Positions 1 through 6,751 of a stretch of DNA of 7,762 nt are shown here, one piece after another; the stretch's first letter is position 1, and every line of letters starts with the position of its first letter. Both the position numbers and the translations under genes were made by a program. Origin of the DNA: Cryomorphaceae bacterium (GTDB lineage: Bacteria > Bacteroidota > Bacteroidia > Flavobacteriales > Schleiferiaceae); assembly GCA_949547975.1 (NCBI GenBank), contig CATITW010000003.1, positions 1-7,762 on the forward strand. The letters are read 5' to 3'. Below the pieces are notes generated by a model. That model saw only the letters and a list, made by a program, of their open reading frames with translations, had not been told where the DNA came from and ran no database searches.

Positions 1-2595
1 CCTGAGACCAATTTTGTCAACGTCGGTGAGCGCACTAATGTCACCGGCTCACGAAAATTTTTACGTCTCATCAAAGAGCGTGATTTTGACGCGGCTCTCG
101 ATGTTGCTCGCGACCAGGTCGAAGGCGGTGCACAGATTCTCGATGTGAATATGGACGAAGGAATGATCGACGGCGCCGAGGCCATGACCACCTTCCTAAA
201 TTTGATTGCCGCAGAACCGGACATTGCACGCATCCCCATCATGATTGATTCCTCGAAGTGGGAAATCATCGAGGCGGGTTTAAAGTGCGTTCAGGGAAAA
301 TCGGTGGTCAATTCCATCTCTTTAAAAGGCGGTGAATCCGAATTTATCGCTCAAGCACAAACCATCAAACGCTTCGGCGCAGCTGTCATCGTAATGGCGT
401 TCGACGAAGAAGGTCAAGCCGACAACTACAAGCGACGTATCGAAATTTGCGAGCGTTCCTACCGCATTTTGGTCGACCAAGTAGGTTTTGCTCCCGAGGA
501 CATCATTTTTGACCCGAACATTTTCCCCGTAGCTACAGGGATGGACGAGCACAGAAAAAATGCGTTGGACTTTTTCCGAGCGACCGCTTGGATCAAAGAA
601 CACTTGCCATATGCGAAAGTGAGCGGGGGAGTGTCGAACGTAAGTTTCAGTTTCCGTGGAAATAATACCGTTCGTGAAGCAATGCATGCTTCCTTCCTTT
701 ACCATGCCATTCAAAACGGTATGGACATGGGGATTGTGAATCCGACCATGCTCGAAGTGTATGAGCAAGTGGACAAACAGCTCATGGAACATATTGAGGA
801 TGTACTCCTTGATCGCCGTGATGATGCTACAGAACGTTTGTTGGACTTCGCACAAACCGTACAAGGCACCGTGAAGGATGAGGCTAAAGTTCTCGAATGG
901 CGCAGTGAACCCGTTGCAAAACGTTTAGAGCACGCCTTGATCAAAGGGATTACTGAATTCATCGAAGAGGATGTAGAAGAAGCACGCAGCGCCGCACAGA
1001 AGCCGCTACATGTGATTGAAGGCCCTTTGATGGATGGGATGAACGTCGTTGGAGATTTATTCGGCGAGGGAAAAATGTTCTTACCCCAAGTGGTCAAGAG
1101 CGCTCGTGTCATGAAAAAAGCGGTGGCCTATTTGATGCCTTATTTAGAGGCTGAAAAACAAGAAGGAACGAGCTCAAGCGCAGGAAAAGTATTGCTCGCG
1201 ACCGTAAAAGGCGACGTACATGATATCGGCAAAAACATCGTCGGTGTGGTATTGGCTTGTAACAATTTTGAGATCATCGATCTTGGCGTGATGGTCCCGC
1301 CAGAAAAGATTCTTGCTGCGGCAAAAGAACACCAGGTGGATATCATCGGGTTGTCCGGACTGATCACTCCATCCCTTGATGAGATGATTCATATTGCAAA
1401 GGAAATGGAGCGTATGGAGCTTCATATTCCATTATTGATCGGGGGCGCCACCACCTCAAGAGCGCATACTGCAGTGAAAATAGATCCAGAGTTTTCTGGC
1501 GCGGTCATGCACGTGAGTGATGCGAGTAGAGCGGTGGGTGTGAGCTCAAAATTGCTCTCCGAGGACGGTCCTACGTATGTGTTGCAGGAAAAAGCGTCAC
1601 TTGAAAAAGTTCGAGTAGGTTACGCAGCTCAGCGGGAACGCAAGGCCTTGGTGCCATTTGCTACCGCGCAGCAGCGCAAGCCGAAATTGGTTTTTGATGC
1701 CACTACCGTGCCTACCCCAAAAATGGTGGGAGCGAAGAAAATGGAGCACATCGCCATAAAGGACGTTGTGCCATTTATCGATTGGACGCCATTCTTCCAG
1801 ACGTGGCAATTGTACGGGAAATACCCGCGGATTTTGGAAGACAAAGTTGTGGGAGAGGAAGCGAAAAAGCTACTGAAAGACGCTCAGGCCATGTTGCGCA
1901 CGGTTCAAAAAGAGCAATGGGTCACTCTGAAAGCGGTTTATGGTATTTTTCCGGCACACAGTGATGGCGAAGAAATTTGCTTGGGTACCGAAGGAGAATT
2001 GGGTAGTTTTTATGCGCTGCGCCAAACCGGTGAAAAGTCAAAATTTCAGGCCTTATCAGATTTTATCGCTCCGAAAGGTGAGATTCAAGACTATATGGGC
2101 TGCTTTGCCGTGACTGCGGGACTGGACATGGAAGGCCCGCTGAAGCGATTCGAGGAAGCCTTGGACGACTACAGCGCACTGATGCTCAAGGCCCTCGCAG
2201 ACCGCTTGGCGGAAGCATTAGCAGAGTACCTACACCTTCGTATGCGCCGAGAATTCTGGGGATATGTGCCAGATGAGCAGTTGACGAATGATGAATTGAT
2301 CGCCGAACAGTACCGCGGGGTTCGACCGGCTCCAGGGTATCCGGCATGTCCCGACCATTTGGACAAAGAACTCATCTTTGAACTCTTGGATGCGCCGAGC
2401 ATTGGAATGTCGCTTACAGAAAGCTTGGCGATGTATCCTGCGGCTAGTGTGAGTGGGTATTATTTCGCACACCCGGATTCGAAATACTTCGCAGTCGGGA
2501 AAATTGGGAAAGATCAAATACAAGCCTATGCAGAGATGCGTGGCATATCGATAGAATTGGCCGAGAAATGGCTGTCTCCTAACCTTAACTACTAA
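1..2595 (+). CDS. metH: Cobalamin-dependent methionine synthase, pterin-, B12- and AdoMet-binding modules (5'-truncated by window edge)
   Basis: Transfers the methyl group of 5-methyltetrahydrofolate via cobalamin to homocysteine, making methionine in the cytoplasm. The frame is open from base 1, so 864 residues are visible and the start lies outside; the ATG at 145 is internal. Numbering from base 1: the pterin-binding domain opens with FVNVGERTN (5-13) and includes DPNIF (171-175) and [14 protein letters not shown] (208-221). The B12 cap helix region is near 338-385 ([18 protein letters not shown]). The cobalamin Rossmann domain carries GDVHDIG (404-410), with His407 as the cobalt ligand, and Asp405 and Ser458 matching the E. 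coli Asp757-His759-Ser810 triad. The AdoMet-activation domain fills about 545-864, with RPAPGY (775-780) matching the AdoMet-binding Arg1134 motif. All key residues are intact. No homocysteine/zinc domain is visible; in many Bacteroidota it is a separate upstream gene, which cannot be checked here. metF follows after 4 nt. Confidence 0.97.
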   Translation, partial: PETNFVNVGERTNVTGSRKFLRLIKERDFDAALDVARDQVEGGAQILDVNMDEGMIDGAEAMTTFLNLIAAEPDIARIPIMIDSSKWEIIEAGLKCVQGKSVVNSISLKGGESEFIAQAQTIKRFGAAVIVMAFDEEGQADNYKRRIEICERSYRILVDQVGFAPEDIIFDPNIFPVATGMDEHRKNALDFFRATAWIKEHLPYAKVSGGVSNVSFSFRGNNTVREAMHASFLYHAIQNGMDMGIVNPTMLEVYEQVDKQLMEHIEDVLLDRRDDATERLLDFAQTVQGTVKDEAKVLEWRSEPVAKRLEHALIKGITEFIEEDVEEARSAAQKPLHVIEGPLMDGMNVVGDLFGEGKMFLPQVVKSARVMKKAVAYLMPYLEAEKQEGTSSSAGKVLLATVKGDVHDIGKNIVGVVLACNNFEIIDLGVMVPPEKILAAAKEHQVDIIGLSGLITPSLDEMIHIAKEMERMELHIPLLIGGATTSRAHTAVKIDPEFSGAVMHVSDASRAVGVSSKLLSEDGPTYVLQEKASLEKVRVGYAAQRERKALVPFATAQQRKPKLVFDATTVPTPKMVGAKKMEHIAIKDVVPFIDWTPFFQTWQLYGKYPRILEDKVVGEEAKKLLKDAQAMLRTVQKEQWVTLKAVYGIFPAHSDGEEICLGTEGELGSFYALRQTGEKSKFQALSDFIAPKGEIQDYMGCFAVTAGLDMEGPLKRFEEALDDYSALMLKALADRLAEALAEYLHLRMRREFWGYVPDEQLTNDELIAEQYRGVRPAPGYPACPDHLDKELIFELLDAPSIGMSLTESLAMYPAASVSGYYFAHPDSKYFAVGKIGKDQIQAYAEMRGISIELAEKWLSPNLNY

Positions 2596-2599
2596 TACG

Positions 2600-3553
2600 A
2601 TGAAGATTACAGATATCCTTTCTCAGCAGGACAATTGCCAGTTCACCTTCGAGATTCTTCCGCCGTTGAAAGGGCAGAAGGCGCAAGAGATTTTTGACAA
2701 CATCGATCCGTTGATGGAATTCAAACCTCCGTTTATAGACGTCACTTACCACCGGGAAGAGACCGTATACAAGCGTTTAGAAAGCGGATTATTGCAAGAG
2801 AAAATCGTACGTAAACGCCCTGGTACTGTGGGGATCTGCGCTGCAATCATGCACCGTTACGATACCGAAGCTGTTCCACACGTGCTGTGCGGTGGGTTTA
2901 CAAAAGAAGAAACGGAAAATGTGTTGATCGACCTGAACTTCCTAGGGATAGAAAACGTGGTGGCTTTACGCGGCGACCAGGCCAAAGGGGAGAGCTACTT
3001 TACTCCGAAACCTGAAGGAAATGCTTTTGCGATTGATCTCGTGCATCAGATCCAAGATTTGAACAAGGGCAAATACCTCGATGAAGACTTGTTGAATCAG
3101 ACGCCAACAGATTTCTGTGTTGGGGTGGCAGGGTATCCCGAAAAACATTTTGAAGCTCCGTCTTTAAATATTGATATTGACCATTTGAAGGCGAAAGTGG
3201 ATGCGGGTGCAGACTATATTGTTACCCAACTCTTTTTTGATAACCAAAAGTTTTTCGCTTTTGTAGACAAATGCCGTGAAGCGGGCATCACAGTTCCGAT
3301 TATTCCCGGTTTAAAGCCACTAGTAACCAAACGCCAGTTGAGTATATTGCCGCAAATCTTTCATGTAGACATTCCAGATGTACTCGCGATAGAAGTGTTG
3401 AAGTGTAAAGACAATGCCGCAGTTCGCGAAGTGGGTATTGCGTGGTGCATACAGCAGAGCAAAGAGTTACTTGCCGCTGGTGTTCCCGTATTGCACTACT
3501 ACAGTATGGGCAGAAGCAAAAACATTTATGAAATTGCTTCTTCAGTATTTTAG
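2600..3553 (+). CDS. metF: 5,10-methylenetetrahydrofolate reductase
   Basis: FAD-dependent cytoplasmic enzyme that reduces 5,10-methylene-THF to 5-methyl-THF, the methyl donor for the MetH encoded just upstream. The 317-residue product is of normal bacterial MetF length and forms a single TIM-barrel domain. Visible family motifs are FEILPP (17-22, with Glu18 matching the catalytic Glu28 of E. coli), VTYH (48-51), ALRGDQ (122-127, Asp126 matching the FAD/folate-contacting Asp120), GVAGYPEKH (175-183), TQLFFD (209-214), PGLKP (236-240) and a C-terminal LHYYSM (298-303). The ATG lies 4 nt after the metH stop and has no Shine-Dalgarno motif, so translation is probably coupled to metH or uses the SD-independent initiation usual in Bacteroidota. 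The gene ends about 30 nt before a strong hairpin terminator. Identification is secure from the motifs and the metH context. Confidence 0.97.
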   Translation: MKITDILSQQDNCQFTFEILPPLKGQKAQEIFDNIDPLMEFKPPFIDVTYHREETVYKRLESGLLQEKIVRKRPGTVGICAAIMHRYDTEAVPHVLCGGFTKEETENVLIDLNFLGIENVVALRGDQAKGESYFTPKPEGNAFAIDLVHQIQDLNKGKYLDEDLLNQTPTDFCVGVAGYPEKHFEAPSLNIDIDHLKAKVDAGADYIVTQLFFDNQKFFAFVDKCREAGITVPIIPGLKPLVTKRQLSILPQIFHVDIPDVLAIEVLKCKDNAAVREVGIAWCIQQSKELLAAGVPVLHYYSMGRSKNIYEIASSVF

Positions 3554-3561
3554 GTAAGACT

Positions 3562-3575
3562 GAGGTCACGACCTC
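3562..3575. other. Short perfect palindrome after metF
   Basis: GAGGTCACGACCTC is a perfect inverted repeat: gaggtc / gacctc with a 2-base centre, or a 5-bp stem closed by a CACG tetraloop. It lies 8 nt after the metF stop and just ahead of the larger terminator hairpin. It could be an accessory 3'-end stem protecting the metF transcript, a protein-binding site, or chance. It lacks a T-tract of its own, so it is not called a terminator. Confidence 0.45.
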
Positions 3576-3581
3576 TAAGAA

Positions 3582-3619
3582 AAAAGGGATGTAGCTAAGT
3601 AGTTAGTTACATCCCTTTT
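3582..3619. terminator. Bidirectional intrinsic terminator between convergent metF and the minus-strand operon
   Basis: The arms AAAAGGGATGTAGCTAA (3582-3598) and TTAGTTACATCCCTTTT (3603-3619) pair over 17 bp, with one G·U wobble when read on the plus strand, around the 4-base loop GTAG. On the plus strand the right arm ends in TTTTCT. On the minus strand the stem is followed by TTTTTTCTT, a better U-tract. It sits in the 74-nt gap between two genes that converge, where it can end the metH-metF transcript and the minus-strand operon. The minus-strand direction should be the stronger one. Confidence 0.88.
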
Positions 3620-3627
3620 CTATGTGG

Positions 3628-4101
3628 TTACAAATATTTTGCTGCCCAGCTTTCTCGCAAAGTAATCATCCCGTCTCCGCTTTCACGAAGCGTTGCTGCT
3701 AAGGTGTTCATGACGGGAGTGTCACCATCAATCCTACCCTCCGTAATGCGGGCCTTAAGGACCGTAGGTGAGAGTGCCTCAAAACCGCGTTCACCCATCG
3801 TGAATACGAGTAATCGATTAAAAAAGTCTAAGCCGTGCTTTGCTCCGAACTCTTGGAGCAGATGCACACTTTTGTCAATGCTACATCCCGTAGCTTGCTG
3901 CTGAGTTTCATCTACAGCTAAAATCAAACACTGATCAGCAATGATGCGATACGCAGCGGCAAGTTGTGTACCGTGAGCTTTCCATTGCGCTACAAACTCA
4001 TCCATTACAGATTTGAGTTGCTCGCTTTGCGCTGAGGTCATCGGCTTTTCAAGGCCATAAAACCACATTCGCGATTCCGGATTCATCGTATGCATACTCA
4101 T
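3628..4101 (-). CDS. Conserved Bacteroidota hypothetical protein (often labelled 'ABC transporter ATPase' without support)
   Basis: A 157-residue protein of unknown function. It resembles a small family I recall from flavobacterial genomes, where the product name is 'ABC transporter ATPase'. No Walker A, Walker B or ABC signature motif is present, so that name is not supported. Visible traits are an N-terminal MWFYG (12-16), WKAHG (40-44), a central LAVDE (61-65) followed by GCSIDKS (72-78), and a C-terminal LRESW (148-152). The compact alpha/beta pattern has no signal peptide or membrane segment, suggesting a cytosolic protein. Cysteines are at 58 and 73 only, too few for an Fe-S cluster alone. 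The start is 1 nt after the stop of the CCG Fe-S gene, so it is the last gene of that operon and likely translationally coupled. In-frame ATGs at codons 3 and 6 are alternative starts; homologues probably begin just before MWFYG. The terminator follows immediately. Confidence 0.8.
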   Translation of the reverse strand: MSMHTMNPESRMWFYGLEKPMTSAQSEQLKSVMDEFVAQWKAHGTQLAAAYRIIADQCLILAVDETQQQATGCSIDKSVHLLQEFGAKHGLDFFNRLLVFTMGERGFEALSPTVLKARITEGRIDGDTPVMNTLAATLRESGDGMITLRESWAAKYL

Positions 4102-4102
4102 C

Positions 4103-4888
4103 TTACAATTCTTCAGCTAAGGCAATCATTTCAGCGAGATCTAAAACTTGCACAGTATCCTCTTTCTCACGGTTTTTTACACCATCAGTGAGCATGGTAT
4201 TGCAAAATGGACAGCCTGCGACGACGATTTCAGATCCGGTTTCAAGCGCCTGATCTGCGCGAACGTGATTGATTTCAGCGTCGCCCTTTTCAGCATCTTT
4301 AAACATCTGAGCACCTCCAGCACCGCAGCAAAGACCGTTTTGTTTGCAGCGACGCATTTCCTTGAGTTCCACATCTAGCTTCTCCAATAATGCGCGCGGT
4401 GCCTCATATTCGTCATTCGCGCGACCGAGGTAACATGGATCATGGAAGGTGATTTTCTTCCCTTTGAACGTACCGCCCTCAATTTTCAAGCGACCCTCTT
4501 TCATGAGGCTATTCAGGAATTGGCTGTGGTGTTCTACTTTGTAGTTCCCGCCCAATTCTGGATACTCATTCTTCATCGTATTGAAACAGTGTGGACATGT
4601 CGTCACGATGTGTTGCACGTCGTAGGCGTTGAGTACCTGAATGTTCATCATCGCCTGCATCTGAAAGAGAAACTCATTTCCTGCACGTTTCGCTGGATCG
4701 CCCGTACAGCCTTCTTCAGTCCCAAGCACGGCAAAGCTTACCCCAGCATGGTGTAAAATTTTAGCCATGGCTTTGGTAATCTTCTTTGCGCGGTCGTCAA
4801 AGCTTCCGGCACAACCCACCCAGAAAAGTACTTCTGGGGCTTTGCCTTCAGCGGTCATCTGAGCAAGTGTAGGTACGGTAAAATTCAT
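4103..4888 (-). CDS. CCG-domain (Fe-S)-binding protein, HdrB/GlpC/EtfD C-terminal-like
   Basis: A 261-residue soluble protein made of two cysteine-rich CCG-type modules, as found in heterodisulfide reductase HdrB/HdrD, GlpC, LutA and the C-terminal part of membrane Fe-S oxidoreductases such as EtfD/EMO. The first module carries Cys26, Cys61 (EEGCTGDP) and CPHC (98-101). The second carries Cys152 (DPCYLGR), CCGAGG (187-192) and CPFC (226-229). The second therefore has the full five-cysteine set that holds a noncubane [4Fe-4S] cluster in HdrB, while the first has a single Cys where CC is expected. No signal peptide or membrane segment is present. The likely role is the catalytic or electron-accepting subunit paired with the membrane dicluster protein two genes upstream (5443-6747), passing electrons between a cytosolic partner and the quinone pool. 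The substrate is not readable from the sequence. No clear Shine-Dalgarno motif precedes the ATG. Confidence 0.9.
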   Translation of the reverse strand: MNFTVPTLAQMTAEGKAPEVLFWVGCAGSFDDRAKKITKAMAKILHHAGVSFAVLGTEEGCTGDPAKRAGNEFLFQMQAMMNIQVLNAYDVQHIVTTCPHCFNTMKNEYPELGGNYKVEHHSQFLNSLMKEGRLKIEGGTFKGKKITFHDPCYLGRANDEYEAPRALLEKLDVELKEMRRCKQNGLCCGAGGAQMFKDAEKGDAEINHVRADQALETGSEIVVAGCPFCNTMLTDGVKNREKEDTVQVLDLAEMIALAEEL

Positions 4889-4937
4889 CGTTCTAAAGTT
4901 TTATTCTGTGTGTTAGGTGCGCAGAAGGGGACAGGGT

Positions 4938-5381
4938 CTAGTCTTCAAAAACCTGGATGGTGGTGTTTTTATCTACCAAGTCGGTAAACTTACCCGTGTA
5001 ACGCGTAGCACGTACAATGTGGTTGTCTACCCAATGGTAGTTTCCTCCACGAGGCTTACCCATCAACAGGCCGTGCCATTTAAATCCATGAGTTTTTAGC
5101 CACTGCTCGGTCACTTCACGGTGTTCCTCTGTACGTGAGGTGAAGAAGGTGATGACATGACCTTCGTCGTACCATTTGTTCAAGGTATCTAGAGCATCCG
5201 GGTACACTGCAGCTGTAGCCATGCGTTCCGGCTCTTCGTTTGGAATATCGTCACAGATGGTGCCATCGATGTCGATCAGGTAATTCTTTACCTCTTCAGG
5301 AAGCATCGGACTGATCAATTGTCCATCTTCAGAGGCCTCACGTAGTAGTTTGTCGATGTGAGCGTTTGCGCTTTTTTCCAT
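4938..5381 (-). CDS. Small HAD-superfamily phosphatase-like protein
   Basis: A 147-residue protein with HAD motifs. Motif I is DIDGTICDD (37-45), with Asp37 as the expected nucleophile and Asp39 as the acid/base. Motif II is FFTSRT (79-84), ending strand 2. The motif III lysine is probably Lys109 in GKPRGGNYHW (108-117). Asp119 in VDN is the best motif IV candidate, although the usual acidic pair is not obvious. No cap domain fits in the short spacing between motifs, so it should act on exposed or macromolecular substrates, or work with a partner. Residues 1-30 are a charged helical extension. It has no signal peptide. Related Bacteroidota proteins are, as I recall, sometimes misnamed phosphoheptose isomerase, which the HAD motifs contradict. 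The gene sits between the two presumed partners of an Fe-S electron-transfer complex, 61 nt after one and 49 nt before the other. The substrate is unknown. Confidence 0.85.
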   Translation of the reverse strand: MEKSANAHIDKLLREASEDGQLISPMLPEEVKNYLIDIDGTICDDIPNEEPERMATAAVYPDALDTLNKWYDEGHVITFFTSRTEEHREVTEQWLKTHGFKWHGLLMGKPRGGNYHWVDNHIVRATRYTGKFTDLVDKNTTIQVFED

Positions 5382-5442
5382 GTGTTTTTTTTGATTGGAG
5401 CGTTATCGAATTCCTGTGTGTATTTGGGTCGTAAGTTGGGTG

Positions 5443-6747
5443 TTATTCGTTGATCCAATTCGCGCGGTCCATCTGAGAGAAAGGCCAAGGCGCGCCATTG
5501 TTTTCAACGTTGCTCATCATGGCATTCAGCTCCGCAGGAGCGCTGCTTTCTTCCATCGTAGCATAGTTCCGAAGCTGCATGATGATGTTTAGTGGATCAA
5601 TGTCCACGGGGCAGGCCTGTACACAAGCGTTACAGCTGGTACACGCCCACAATTCTTCTTGCGTGATAAAATCTCCGAGCAAGCTTTTACCGTCGTCTTT
5701 GAATTCGCCATTTGTCGCAATGTTTTGACCAATCTCTTCAATGCGATCGCGCGTATCCATCATGATCTTTCTGGGACTCAGCTTTTTACCGGTAAGATTT
5801 GCAGGACATTCACTCGTACATCTACCACATTCTGTACAGGTATATGCATTCAATAGGTTGACCCAGCTCAAATCCATAGCATCCTTGGCGCCGAATCGCT
5901 CTACGGGTGCATCTGCTTCAGGTGCGGGTGCGGCGAAAGGATCGACATTCGGATCCATCATCATCGAGACCTCTTTGGTAACGGCCGCGTTATTGGCAAA
6001 ACGGCCCTTGGCTTCAAGGTTCGCGTAATACGTATTTGGGAAGGCCAAAATGATGTGGAAGTGCTTGGAATATGGCAAGTAATTCAAGAAGGACAGGATC
6101 CCCAAGATATGCACCCACCAAAAGGCGCGCTCTGCGATGTGCAAACCGCCCTCAGACAATCCGCTCCACAAAGGGGCAATTAGCGAGGAGATCAAAAAGC
6201 TATGCGAAGCACCTTCCATGTTCTCTTCAACCGCGTTCATATTTAGCAGCGCGAACATCAGTGCGACTTCGATGTACAAGATGGTATTCGCATCTTTAAA
6301 CGGCCATCCTTTCATTTCAGGTTTATGGAAACGATCAATCTTCATTACGTTTCTTCTCCACCAAAACGCACCTACAGTGATCAGCGTCAGCACGGCGAGT
6401 ACTTCGAAGAAGGAAATCACCACGTCATATGAGCTACCGAAGAAAGGAGCGAAGAAACGGTGGGTACCGAATAAACCGTCCACGATGATTTCAAGCACCT
6501 CTATATTTATAATCAAAAAGCTCACATACACCACGAAATGCAAAGCTCCAGCAACAGGTTTTGCCTGCATCTTGCTTTGGCCGAATGCAACGCGCAGCAT
6601 GTTGTTGAGACGCTCGTTCTTTCTGTCTTTGCGATCGATATCGCGCCCAAGGTTGATGTTTTTCTTGATCTGACCTACGTTCTTGGCAAAGAATCCTATG
6701 GCTGCAGCTAATGCAAGCGCGAAGAGCAACTGTGGGAGATAAGACAT
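5443..6747 (-). CDS. Membrane-bound 4Fe-4S dicluster oxidoreductase subunit (HdrE/NarI-like membrane part plus ferredoxin domain)
   Basis: The ATG at 6747 gives 434 residues and starts 4 nt after the MlaD stop; this is preferred over a GTG at 6777 that overlaps mlaD by 26 nt, because the sequence from the ATG (MSYLPQLLF) begins the first membrane helix. About six hydrophobic segments lie near 4-21, 65-90, 107-130, 155-172, 182-197 and 206-232. Histidines in or near them (His70 in ALHFVVY, His213 in WWVHILG) could ligate b-type haem, as in NarI/HdrE. A Pro/Ala/acidic linker (about 265-287) leads to two [4Fe-4S] motifs: Cys304-x2-Cys307-x2-Cys310-x3-Cys314-Pro and Cys369-x2-Cys372-x2-Cys375-x3-Cys379-Pro. 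The architecture matches the N-terminal two thirds of EMO/EtfD-type ETF:menaquinone oxidoreductases, with the missing CCG part encoded two genes downstream. Inferred role: moving electrons to or from menaquinone at the inner membrane. Donor and haem content are unproven. Confidence 0.9.
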   Translation of the reverse strand: MSYLPQLLFALALAAAIGFFAKNVGQIKKNINLGRDIDRKDRKNERLNNMLRVAFGQSKMQAKPVAGALHFVVYVSFLIINIEVLEIIVDGLFGTHRFFAPFFGSSYDVVISFFEVLAVLTLITVGAFWWRRNVMKIDRFHKPEMKGWPFKDANTILYIEVALMFALLNMNAVEENMEGASHSFLISSLIAPLWSGLSEGGLHIAERAFWWVHILGILSFLNYLPYSKHFHIILAFPNTYYANLEAKGRFANNAAVTKEVSMMMDPNVDPFAAPAPEADAPVERFGAKDAMDLSWVNLLNAYTCTECGRCTSECPANLTGKKLSPRKIMMDTRDRIEEIGQNIATNGEFKDDGKSLLGDFITQEELWACTSCNACVQACPVDIDPLNIIMQLRNYATMEESSAPAELNAMMSNVENNGAPWPFSQMDRANWINE

Positions 6748-6751
6748 ATAC

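Noticed and set aside
322..864. 180-codon open frame on the minus strand inside metH
   Set aside because: Lies wholly antisense to the conserved pterin-binding domain; its translation shows no recognisable domain, and the plus-strand frame is certain.
3628..4101. Annotation as an ABC transporter ATPase
   Set aside because: No Walker A, Walker B or LSGGQ-like signature in 157 residues; the name has no sequence basis.
4904..4926. Possible hairpin TTCTGTG...CGCAGAA between the HAD and CCG genes
   Set aside because: On the transcribed minus strand the stem contains a C-A mismatch, the loop is 9 nt and no U-tract follows, so it is not supported as a terminator or attenuator.
4938..5381. Annotation as phosphoheptose isomerase
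   Set aside because: The DIDGT and TSRT motifs identify a HAD fold; no SIS-domain features are present.
5382..5442. Possible internal promoter in the 61-nt gap before the HAD gene
   Set aside because: No Bacteroidota-type TTTG and TAnnTTTG pair with proper spacing was seen on the minus strand; the A-rich run before the ATG fits an ordinary translation start.
6137..6673. 178-codon open frame on the plus strand opposite the membrane Fe-S gene
   Set aside because: Antisense shadow of clear transmembrane-coding sequence; low-complexity translation and no family resemblance.
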